From: an uncultured Bacilli bacterium
GTDB taxonomy: Bacteria > Bacillota_I > Bacilli_A > RFN20 > CAG-288
Assembly (NCBI GenBank): GCA_948525355.1
Contig: CAOSOP010000084.1
Span: 1-5,434 of the forward strand
Direction: 5' to 3'
DNA length: 5,434 bases
Under the pieces are notes generated by a model that saw only the letters and a program-made list of their open reading frames with translations, was not told the origin of the DNA and ran no database searches. Shown piece by piece: positions 1 through 5,345 of this stretch. A program made the position numbers and the translations under genes. Numbering within the stretch: the stretch's first letter is position 1; every line of letters starts with the position of its first letter.

Positions 1-55
1 CACCCGCAAATCAATGGCCTCAGAACTTCGGCCAGACGTCACAAAAAGGCGAAGC
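1..55. other. GC-richer left edge without a recognised gene
   Basis: About 30 of these 55 bases are G or C, against a strongly AT-rich neighbouring gene, and the change falls exactly at the stop codon of the GerW-family gene. A HindIII hexamer (AAGCTT, 52-57) spans the boundary. The segment includes a weak inverted repeat, TGGCC/GGCCA (14-33 region), but no U-tract that would make it a convincing terminator. No gene is recognisable. It may be unrelated sequence joined at the contig end or simply a different downstream region; the window is too short to tell. Confidence 0.4.
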
Positions 56-421
56 TTATTTGTTAAAATTCTTTTTAATTATTTTTTCAATTAAATCTAA
101 TGATTTATCATATAGAGAATCATTATCGATTTTTACGATTTTAATTTTTTCTTTGTCCAAAATGGCTATTGCGTATGGTTTAACATGTGTGGCACCGATG
201 TTTGCTTTGTATGGATATATATCATCAACAAATTCATATGTAAGTTCATTAGGATCATTTGTTATGTGCAGTTCACTTTCTCCATTACCAAAACCGTACA
301 ATACTTTATTAATTGGTATTATAACTTTTTCATCTCTTAAATATATCGGTTCACCCATTGTATTTGTTAAATTATATTCAGCGTTAATATCGCTTTGCTT
401 TATTAGTTCTTTTTTCTTCAT
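56..421 (-). CDS. ytfJ: GerW/YtfJ-family sporulation protein (short, divergent)
   Basis: A 121-residue protein resembling GerW (YtfJ), a forespore-expressed Bacillus protein linked to spore germination. What is seen: an opening NTMGEPI (residues 20-26), matching the family's N-T-I-x-G-(D/E)-P-(I/V); then IIPINKVLYGFGNGESE (34-50), the hallmark 'I-P-x-x-K-V-x-x-G-F-G-x-G-x-S-E' strand; then HVKPYAIAILDKEKIKIVKID (79-99 region), matching the family's final 'x-P-x-A-F-L-V-x...V-K-L' strands; and a C-terminal amphipathic helix. The family's glycine-rich stretch (GGGSGGG type) before the last strands is reduced to KANIGATHV (72-80), and the N-terminal helix is short. No signal peptide or membrane segment is visible. 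The ATG has an AAGGA Shine-Dalgarno nine bases upstream, inside the end of the DUF2953-type gene, which it overlaps by 38 nt; the two are therefore probably co-transcribed and translationally coupled. The ytfI-ytfJ pairing known from Bacillus supports the call. The exact role in this organism is inferred. Confidence 0.75.
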   Translation of the reverse strand: MKKKELIKQSDINAEYNLTNTMGEPIYLRDEKVIIPINKVLYGFGNGESELHITNDPNELTYEFVDDIYPYKANIGATHVKPYAIAILDKEKIKIVKIDNDSLYDKSLDLIEKIIKKNFNK

Positions 422-887
422 TAATTCTTTTCCTTCTGCTACTTATATATATACTTAATATGTATATTGGGCAAATTATCAACTTTGCTTTTATTTCTAA
501 CCAAGATTTTTCTGAAACTCTACCTTTATAATATATATGTGTTCTATTATCTTCTAATTTAGCTCTGATATATGGTGAAAGAAGTTGCAATATTGAGTTT
601 ATATATAGTAGCTTTTCATCATCATTTCCACTTAGTAAAACTATTCTTAATTCTCTTAAAAGAATTCCTTTCAAAAATGCTTTATCCATTTTAGTTTTAC
701 TTTTCTTTATATTTGGATTTGATAAATTTGTCATAAGTTTTTCAACTTTTATTTTAATTTTAAATATCCAATTTATTCTTAAGTAAATATAGTCGATATC
801 CATTTTTATCATGACATTGACTGGCAATAGCATCATAACTATTAACCCAGCAATCATTATTAGAAGTATAGAAAGTAGTAGTCTCAT
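384..887 (-). CDS. DUF2953 (YtfI)-like membrane protein, sporulation-associated
   Basis: A 167-residue protein with a strong N-terminal hydrophobic segment (about residues 3-24), which is a membrane anchor or uncleaved signal. A basic, lysine-rich middle (43-69) follows, then a stretch RIVLLSGNDDEKLLYINSIL (81-100) that can be laid against the 'V-G-T-G-D-A-A-x-T-G' core of DUF2953. The continuation (113-149, ending in a second hydrophobic run at 135-149) fits the family's final strands and helix. The C-terminus (150-167) is highly basic and is encoded in the overlap with the GerW gene. It is shorter than Bacillus YtfI (over 200 residues), and the TGD signature is degraded to GND, so assignment rests partly on location directly before the GerW/YtfJ gene, the arrangement known from Bacillus. 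The molecular function of DUF2953 is unknown. The only available in-frame ATG near the N-terminus with a complete membrane segment is at 887; it has no Shine-Dalgarno, which fits the leaderless promoter proposed just upstream. Confidence 0.6.
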   Translation of the reverse strand: MRLLLSILLIMIAGLIVMMLLPVNVMIKMDIDYIYLRINWIFKIKIKVEKLMTNLSNPNIKKSKTKMDKAFLKGILLRELRIVLLSGNDDEKLLYINSILQLLSPYIRAKLEDNRTHIYYKGRVSEKSWLEIKAKLIICPIYILSIYISSRRKRINEEKRTNKAKRY

Positions 888-892
888 ATTAA

Positions 893-922
893 TATAATGT
901 GTTTCAATTAATTTATATATAC
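893..922 (-). promoter_or_regulatory. Candidate forespore sigma-G promoter for the DUF2953-gerW unit
   Basis: On the minus strand GTATA (922-918) and CATTATA (899-893) match the Bacillus sigma-G consensus GHATR and CATNHTA, separated by 18 bases, the preferred sigma-G spacer. Transcription would begin at about 886-888, on or beside the ATG at 887, giving a leaderless mRNA. This explains why the gene lacks a Shine-Dalgarno and agrees with forespore expression of ytfI/ytfJ-type genes in Bacillus. The region is AT-rich, so a chance match is possible. It lies immediately after the terminator of the preceding operon, where a new promoter is expected. Confidence 0.45.
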
Positions 923-946
923 AAAAAAATGGGTATTAACCCATTT
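923..946 (-). terminator. Rho-independent terminator after the SASP-like gene
   Basis: On the minus strand AAATGGGT (946-939) pairs perfectly with ACCCATTT (934-927) across a TAAT loop, and a run of seven T (929-923) follows directly. The stem begins on the last base of the SASP-like gene's TAA stop. It should end transcripts coming from ezrA/iscS/thiI/ssp and separate them from the DUF2953-gerW unit. Confidence 0.85.
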
Positions 947-1137
947 TAGCGCTTAGATCCGCTTCTTGAGGAAGATGCCGACTTACTAGCTCTGGAAGAA
1001 GAATTAGTTCTTCTGGAACGTTGTTGCGTGGTGGACATCTCGTTAGAACACTCGTTTTTTGTCGCTTTACTTTGTCTTGCACTTGTGCTGTGACCACTTT
1101 TAGTTTGTTGAGCGCGTTGTTCATTTTGCTTTCTCAT
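946..1137 (-). CDS. Small basic Ser/Arg/Gln-rich protein, probable SASP-like (gamma-type-like) spore protein
   Basis: A 63-residue protein with 17 Ser, 9 Arg, 6 Lys, only 3 Glu, no aromatic residues and almost no hydrophobic ones, so it is predicted disordered and strongly positive (about +12). It opens with RKQNEQ (2-7), like the RKQNQQ repeats of Bacillus gamma-type SASP (SspE). NECSNEMSTTQQRSRRTN (28-45) can be aligned to the SspE repeat TEFASETNAQQVRKQN, keeping E..xE, QQ and R. That repeat contains the site cut by the germination protease in SspE, but the F-A of the cut site is not conserved and a cysteine (C30) is unusual for a SASP. The C-terminal third (46-63) is Ser/Arg-rich and protamine-like. 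Its place directly downstream of thiI is that of sspA in Bacillus subtilis, which supports a spore role. The start is fixed by a perfect GGAGGTGA six bases from the ATG (counted from GGAGG). If it is a SASP, it would bind or pack in the spore core and feed outgrowth; DNA binding is inference from charge alone. It could instead be an unrelated low-complexity nucleic-acid-binding protein. Confidence 0.6.
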   Translation of the reverse strand: MRKQNEQRAQQTKSGHSTSARQSKATKNECSNEMSTTQQRSRRTNSSSRASKSASSSRSGSKR

Positions 1138-1140
1138 TAT

Positions 1141-1148
1141 TCACCTCC
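1141..1148 (-). promoter_or_regulatory. Strong Shine-Dalgarno of the SASP-like gene
   Basis: GGAGGTGA on the minus strand is a full complement of the 16S rRNA tail, with TGAATA between GGAGG and the ATG at 1137. It decides between the two overlapping small reading frames here: the frame starting at 1124 has no comparable site. It implies heavy translation, as expected of an abundant structural or spore protein. Confidence 0.85.
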
Positions 1149-1155
1149 ACAAACT

Positions 1156-1184
1156 TAGTGTAGTCGACTTTTTATAAATTATTA
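1156..1184 (-). promoter_or_regulatory. Weak candidate sigma-G-like promoter before the SASP-like gene
   Basis: TAATA (1184-1180) and TACACTA (1162-1156), 17 bases apart, partly match the sigma-G boxes GHATR and CATNHTA (four of five, and five of seven counting N). A start near 1149 would put the Shine-Dalgarno at the extreme 5' end of the mRNA. It lies in the only gap (1138-1190) between thiI and this gene. A spore gene behind vegetative thiI would need its own promoter, which is the main reason for listing it. Confidence 0.2.
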
Positions 1185-1190
1185 AAAAAA

Positions 1191-2372
1191 CTAGAATTCT
1201 TCTTCTTGATCTTCAAGAGTTATATATTCGTATTTAATATTTTCAATGCAATCATGAATATATTTTTGATAATCAAACTTGCTTTCTATTTCTATTATTT
1301 TATCAAGATGCGGGCATGTTGTTGGATCTTTAACATCAAATATTGTGCAACAATCTTCATATGGTCTAATTGATATTTCGTATGTACCTATTGATTTAGC
1401 TTGCTCAATTATATCATTTTTATCGACTGTGGCAAGCGGTCTAATCATTGGCATATTTAAGCATTCTTCGATTGCAGCCATGCTCTTTAATGTTTGTGAT
1501 GCAACCTGACCAATGCTTTCTCCACTTGAAAGCACAAGACAATTATGATGATGTGCTATAGCTTCACTGATTCTTAACATCATTCTTCTCATAATCGTTA
1601 TAGCATATGAGGTCCCAGCATATTTATAAATATTTTCTTGGAATTCCGTAAATGGAACAATATATAATTTAATACTTGTTTGGTACTGAGAAAGAACTTT
1701 GAGTAAATCTCTTATTTTTATAATTACATTTTCTGATGTATATGGTGGAGCAGAAAAGTGTATGCATTCAAGCCTTATACCGCGTTTTATCATTTGAAAA
1801 GCTGCTACGGGTGAATCAATACCGCCAGAAAGAAGCATCAATGATTTACCACCAACTCCACATGGGTATCCACCCATGCCTTTTATCGATGTACTATAGA
1901 TATAAGCTTTTCCAGGTCTTATCATAATATGAATAGGCAATTCAGGATTATGAACATCAACTTTTAATTTTGTTTGTGATAATAATAAACCCGCTATAGA
2001 TCTATTTATTTCATCAGAATGAAATGGAAATAATTTGTCTATCCTTTTTGTTATTATTTTAAAAGTTTTTGCACTGCTAGATTTAGCGACAGAAAGGCAT
2101 TCATTTTTAATGCTTTCTAAGTCTTCAGCAACATATTTAACAAGTGAAAAACTTCCTATGCCAGGAACATTTTTAAGTCTTTTAGCAATTTGATCAAAGC
2201 TTTCATCATTTATATGTATATAAATATGGTCATGTTCAATATCATAGGTTAAAGTTTTAAAGGTGTGAAGTTTTTCTTTAATATCTTGTCCTAACCTTTT
2301 AATAAACATGTTGATGTTCTTTCCCTTTGTTGAGAGTTCACCGAATCTTACTAAAATTAAATCATTACTCAT
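1191..2372 (-). CDS. thiI: tRNA 4-thiouridine synthase ThiI (rhodanese-less type)
   Basis: ThiI adenylates U8 of tRNA with ATP and installs sulfur to make 4-thiouridine in the cytoplasm; in some bacteria it also supplies sulfur for the thiazole of thiamine. The 393 residues show, in order: the N-terminal ferredoxin-like domain with LVRFGELSTKGKN (7-19), a THUMP RNA-binding domain (about 60-165), and a PP-loop ATPase domain with SGGIDSPVA (182-190), the diagnostic pyrophosphate loop. GESIGQVASQTL (284-295) and PYEDCCTIF (337-345) follow, both conserved in the family. There is no C-terminal rhodanese domain, as in Bacillus ThiI (about 400 residues) and unlike E. coli ThiI (482 residues); one of C341/C342 probably occupies the position of the E. 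coli catalytic Cys344 and takes persulfide directly from the partner desulfurase. The ATG overlaps the end of iscS by 8 nt (ATGAGTAA), a coupling that fits a dedicated donor-acceptor pair. Whether it serves thiamine synthesis here cannot be seen. Confidence 0.97.
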   Translation of the reverse strand: MSNDLILVRFGELSTKGKNINMFIKRLGQDIKEKLHTFKTLTYDIEHDHIYIHINDESFDQIAKRLKNVPGIGSFSLVKYVAEDLESIKNECLSVAKSSSAKTFKIITKRIDKLFPFHSDEINRSIAGLLLSQTKLKVDVHNPELPIHIMIRPGKAYIYSTSIKGMGGYPCGVGGKSLMLLSGGIDSPVAAFQMIKRGIRLECIHFSAPPYTSENVIIKIRDLLKVLSQYQTSIKLYIVPFTEFQENIYKYAGTSYAITIMRRMMLRISEAIAHHHNCLVLSSGESIGQVASQTLKSMAAIEECLNMPMIRPLATVDKNDIIEQAKSIGTYEISIRPYEDCCTIFDVKDPTTCPHLDKIIEIESKFDYQKYIHDCIENIKYEYITLEDQEEEF

Positions 2373-3501
2373 TTTTCTTCGTCCTATCTAGAATTGCTTT
2401 TAATTCATCTATAAATATTTTACCTTGTATTATGTCCTCATTTCCACAAAAAGATAGTCTTATTCCATTTGTAGTATCTTTTTCACTATACCCATAGGCA
2501 TTTAGTACATATGATCCACCAAGATTTTTGCTTGAACATGCACTTTTTGTTGAAACCATAATATCTTTTTCAGATAATGCCTCAGCAATGACTGATGCCT
2601 TATGTTTTTTTGTTATAAAACTTAATATGAATGGAGAAGAGTTTTTAATGTCGACTATTTCAACAGAATCAATTTTATTTAACTCGCTAATTAAATATGT
2701 TTTTAATGATTCAGCCTTTTTTCTTCTTGTGTCATAAGTTTCTTCTGCAACTCTTAAAGTTGTAGCTAAGGCGATTGCAGCAGGTAAATTTTTTGTTCCT
2801 GATCGATATCCATCTTCTTGTCCACCGCCGAAAAAGACTGGGACTAAGTCGACATTTTTCCTTTTCACTAATAATCCAGATCCCTTTATTCCATGTAATT
2901 TATGAGCAGAGAAGGAAATTAAGTCGCAATATTTATAGTTCTGTTTGACCTTAGATAGGGCTTGAGTTGCATCACAGTGGAAAAAAGCATTAGAGTTTTC
3001 TTTAACTGTTTTCGATAAATTTTCAATGTCAAATATTGAACCGACCTCATTATTAACTCCCATAATAGAGACCAAGATAGTATCATGGCGAAGTTTTTTT
3101 CTTAATTCTTCAATGTCTATTCCATCTTTATTAACACTTAAATATGTTATTTCAAAGCCATTTTTTTCTAAATGCTTAAAGACTTCAAGAACAGATGGGT
3201 GTTCTACTTCGGTTGTAATGATATGTTTTCCACGTTTATAGTAGCGATTTGTAATGCCTAAAATAGAAAGATTATTGCTTTCAGTAGCACCACTAGTAAT
3301 AATAATTTCTTCGGGAGAAACTTCGGTTGGTGCAAGATATTTGGCGATTTGTTTTTTAGCTTTAATATATAGTCTCTCACTATCTTGGCCAAATCTATGC
3401 TTAGAAGAAGCGTTGCCAAAATTATCTTCCAAAGCTTTTTTATAGCTATTTATCACTTCTTTATCAACGGTTGTTGTTGCTGCATTATCAAAATATATCA
3501 T
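2365..3501 (-). CDS. iscS: Cysteine desulfurase, NifS/IscS family (NifZ-type partner of ThiI)
   Basis: A PLP enzyme that removes sulfur from L-cysteine, giving alanine and an enzyme-bound persulfide. The 378 residues show YFDNAATT (3-10) at the N-terminus, GATESNN (71-77), the cofactor-stacking histidine in EVEHPSV (H101), NNEVG (150-154), the PLP-contacting aspartate in HCDATQ (D177), the Schiff-base lysine in SFSAHKLHG (K201), RSGTKN (233-238), and the catalytic cysteine in KSACSS (C322). All key residues are present and length matches the family (Bacillus NifZ 381, E. coli IscS 404). Direct overlap with thiI, and no iscU or other Fe-S scaffold gene beside it, indicate it feeds tRNA thiolation, as Bacillus NifZ does; a wider role cannot be excluded in a small genome. 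The ATG follows AGAGGT at good spacing. A sigma-A-like promoter lies just upstream, although read-through from ezrA (42 bp away) is also likely. The name nifZ would be equally valid. Confidence 0.95.
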   Translation of the reverse strand: MIYFDNAATTTVDKEVINSYKKALEDNFGNASSKHRFGQDSERLYIKAKKQIAKYLAPTEVSPEEIIITSGATESNNLSILGITNRYYKRGKHIITTEVEHPSVLEVFKHLEKNGFEITYLSVNKDGIDIEELRKKLRHDTILVSIMGVNNEVGSIFDIENLSKTVKENSNAFFHCDATQALSKVKQNYKYCDLISFSAHKLHGIKGSGLLVKRKNVDLVPVFFGGGQEDGYRSGTKNLPAAIALATTLRVAEETYDTRRKKAESLKTYLISELNKIDSVEIVDIKNSSPFILSFITKKHKASVIAEALSEKDIMVSTKSACSSKNLGGSYVLNAYGYSEKDTTNGIRLSFCGNEDIIQGKIFIDELKAILDRTKKNE

Positions 3502-3520
3502 ACTTTACCTCTTTTAATTC

Positions 3521-3547
3521 ATTATATGCTCTATGAAAAAATATCAA
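3521..3547 (-). promoter_or_regulatory. Probable sigma-A promoter for iscS-thiI
   Basis: A perfect -10 box TATAAT (3526-3521) lies downstream of TTGATA (3547-3542), a five-of-six -35 box, with a somewhat short 15-base spacer. The -35 box overlaps the TGA stop of ezrA (3546-3544). A start near 3514 would leave a leader of about 12 bases that includes the AGAGGT ribosome binding site of iscS. No terminator separates ezrA from iscS, so both routes of expression are possible. Confidence 0.4.
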
Positions 3548-5271
3548 GAGGCGATATCCGGTCTAACCTTTTTAATGACATTTACAGTCTCGTTAGTTGC
3601 TCTTGCAAAGTCAGCTTCAAAAAATGATTTTTCAGCAATGATTAAACTTTTATTAACTTCAGAATAAGCTCTTCTAAGTCTATTTCCATGGACTATAGAT
3701 TCTTCACCACGCTTGGCGAGAGTTATTTGAATATTCATTTCTTTAACAAATGCATCAATATGATTCTTAGCTTGATTATGTATTTCTAATAGTTTTATGA
3801 CATCGATTGGAATGTTTGTAAGAACTGCATCTTCTTGTGCTAAGTATTCATATGCTTGCTCAAAACTTAAAGAAACTTCATCGTTAAGCGCCTGTACATG
3901 AAGATTTCTAACATTATATTCGGTTTCTTTTAAAGTCAGATAGTTTTGCTCAATGCTACTAAAAACCATTTCAGTGTTTTCTTTTAATGAACGAAGGTAA
4001 GTGTGAAAATCATTAAGCGTCTTTTCAATTTTGCTCATTTCAATTTGAAGGTCAGTCATTTTCTTTAATAGAATAGAGTATGGCTGCTTAGTTGATGAAT
4101 GTACAAACGAATCAAGTGTCCTTTTTATTGCTGACATGCGATTAATATCATCTTTAATTAAATTTATTTGCTGTAAATAAGAATCGTTGATAATGTAGAC
4201 CTCTTCATATTTTGGAAGATTGCGATTTAGTTTTGCAAAGTTTTTTTCAAGTCCATATGTATTATCAGTTGTATTTTCACGTTCTTTTTCAAACTTTTCT
4301 TTTGCTTCAATCTCTTTTTGAAAATCAGAAATGAAACCATCAAGAGTATCAATTATAGAATCTACTTCTTCTTTTATATCGCTTACAACTAAATTCTTTA
4401 AACTACCCTCCATCTCTTTTAGTCGATCATTAATTTTTTCAATGGTTGAATTAAAGTGGATATGATGAAGAGGATAGTTTTCATTAGTCATTTCTTCATA
4501 TTTTACAGTTAATTCTTTAATTCTTTCAGGTATAACAGCCTTAATAAGAGTATTATAAAAAGGAAGAACTTCCATAATTTCAAAGAGAGCAGAGATTATG
4601 TTTTTTAAATCAGAAATTATTGCGTTAGCTTCTTCGTAATTAGCACCATCGACTAAATCTTCATATTCATATAACTTAGAATTTATTTCAGAAAAGATAA
4701 GTGAAAATGAATCTCCAAGTCCTTTTAATTCAGTTGAATTCTTTGAAACGCTTTCCTTAATACTTCTAAACTGTTCCTTAACACTAAGAGAGTTAGTACG
4801 ACATAAATCATCTTCTTTAAGTATATCAGATAATTCGTCATTAAGTTTTTTAACATTCTTCTCGTAATCTTGTATATTTATTCTGGCGGTTTCAATCTTG
4901 ACTTTAATATCTTTAAATGCTTTTTCGCTAATCAAAGATTCAAGTGTTCCGATTGCTTGATCACAAGGTAAGTCGAAAACATCCATACAATTTGTGTAGC
5001 TTATTTCAAATTGATCATAGATATGTAAGTAGCGAGAATTTTTCTTAGAAATAAACTCAATTCTAGTAATCATATTGTGACAATCAGCTGTTAATAACTC
5101 GTGTATGTTTCCGTGTTTAACTCTCAAATCTTTTACTTGTTTTCTATATCTTTTTCTAGACCACAAGAAAATAAAAATTGCAAAAGAAAAGAGAATTACT
5201 AAGACTACAACAAGAATTATAATCCATAGATAATCAACGATAAAATTACTATAAATACGGTTTCCTAACAC
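3544..5271 (-). CDS. ezrA: Septation ring formation regulator EzrA
   Basis: EzrA is a membrane-anchored, spectrin-like protein that binds FtsZ and restrains extra Z-rings while helping coordinate septum and wall synthesis in low-GC Gram-positives. With the GTG start the product is 575 residues (Bacillus EzrA 562). It has a short outside N-terminus, one transmembrane helix (about 14-37) followed by a very basic stop (SRKRYRK), and then a long helical, Glu/Lys-rich cytoplasmic region of predicted coiled coil through to the C-terminus. IVHGNRLR (526-533) matches the conserved C-terminal QYGNRYR 'QNR patch'; GNR is kept, but the preceding Q-Y is V-H. Start choice: GAGGTGA (5283-5277) is spaced five bases from GTG at 5271, and the predicted transcription start (about 5288) lies at or past the alternative TTG at 5289, which would give 581 residues and has no ribosome site. 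The gene is a direct neighbour of iscS; in Bacillus subtilis braB lies between them. The TGA stop falls at the natural family end. Confidence 0.93.
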   Translation of the reverse strand: MLGNRIYSNFIVDYLWIIILVVVLVILFSFAIFIFLWSRKRYRKQVKDLRVKHGNIHELLTADCHNMITRIEFISKKNSRYLHIYDQFEISYTNCMDVFDLPCDQAIGTLESLISEKAFKDIKVKIETARINIQDYEKNVKKLNDELSDILKEDDLCRTNSLSVKEQFRSIKESVSKNSTELKGLGDSFSLIFSEINSKLYEYEDLVDGANYEEANAIISDLKNIISALFEIMEVLPFYNTLIKAVIPERIKELTVKYEEMTNENYPLHHIHFNSTIEKINDRLKEMEGSLKNLVVSDIKEEVDSIIDTLDGFISDFQKEIEAKEKFEKERENTTDNTYGLEKNFAKLNRNLPKYEEVYIINDSYLQQINLIKDDINRMSAIKRTLDSFVHSSTKQPYSILLKKMTDLQIEMSKIEKTLNDFHTYLRSLKENTEMVFSSIEQNYLTLKETEYNVRNLHVQALNDEVSLSFEQAYEYLAQEDAVLTNIPIDVIKLLEIHNQAKNHIDAFVKEMNIQITLAKRGEESIVHGNRLRRAYSEVNKSLIIAEKSFFEADFARATNETVNVIKKVRPDIAS

Positions 5272-5276
5272 TAAAC

Positions 5277-5283
5277 TCACCTC
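5277..5283 (-). promoter_or_regulatory. Shine-Dalgarno that selects the GTG start of ezrA
   Basis: GAGGTGA on the minus strand lies five bases before GTG (5271-5269). For the alternative TTG at 5289 this same sequence would be inside the coding region, and nothing like a ribosome site precedes it. This moves the start six codons inward. Confidence 0.75.
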
Positions 5284-5294
5284 GAACAATAAAC

Positions 5295-5303
5295 ATTATA
5301 ACA
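5295..5303 (-). promoter_or_regulatory. Extended -10 promoter of ezrA
   Basis: TGTTATAAT (5303-5295) is a perfect extended -10 element (TGnTATAAT). No good -35 box is seen 16-18 bases upstream, which is tolerable for extended -10 promoters; the upstream DNA is pure A/T and could act as an UP element. Predicted start near 5288, leader about 17 bases. Confidence 0.6.
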
Positions 5304-5311
5304 AAATATCT

Positions 5312-5335
5312 TTTAAATAAATATATTTATTTAAA
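5312..5335. repeat. 24-bp perfect A/T palindrome upstream of ezrA
   Basis: Bases 5312-5335 equal their own reverse complement in every position (half-site TTTAAATAAATA), inside a 33-base stretch with no G or C (5311-5343). It covers the -35/UP position of the ezrA promoter. It could be an operator, a curved or UP-like promoter element, or a chance outcome of extreme AT content. It lacks the GC stem of a terminator. Confidence 0.6.
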
Positions 5336-5345
5336 TATTTTATCT

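Noticed and set aside
14..33. TGGCC/GGCCA hairpin after gerW as a terminator
   Set aside because: The stem is only five pairs with a long loop, and no T-run follows it on the minus strand.
60..458. 132-residue plus-strand frame opposite gerW and the DUF2953-type gene
   Set aside because: It is antisense to a recognisable GerW-family gene, and its product is a hydrophobic run with no family features.
936..1124. 62-residue reading frame on the minus strand overlapping the SASP-like gene
   Set aside because: Its start lacks a ribosome binding site, whereas the 1137 start in the other frame has a perfect one. Its stop also runs through the terminator stem, and the product resembles no family.
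1169..1188. TTTTTA/TAAAAA inverted repeat after thiI as a terminator
   Set aside because: The stem is six A/T pairs with no G or C and an 8-base loop, too weak. The strong terminator after the next gene is the more likely transcript end.
3385..3627. Plus-strand frame across the ezrA-iscS junction
   Set aside because: It is antisense to two well-supported genes, and its composition looks like a random translation.
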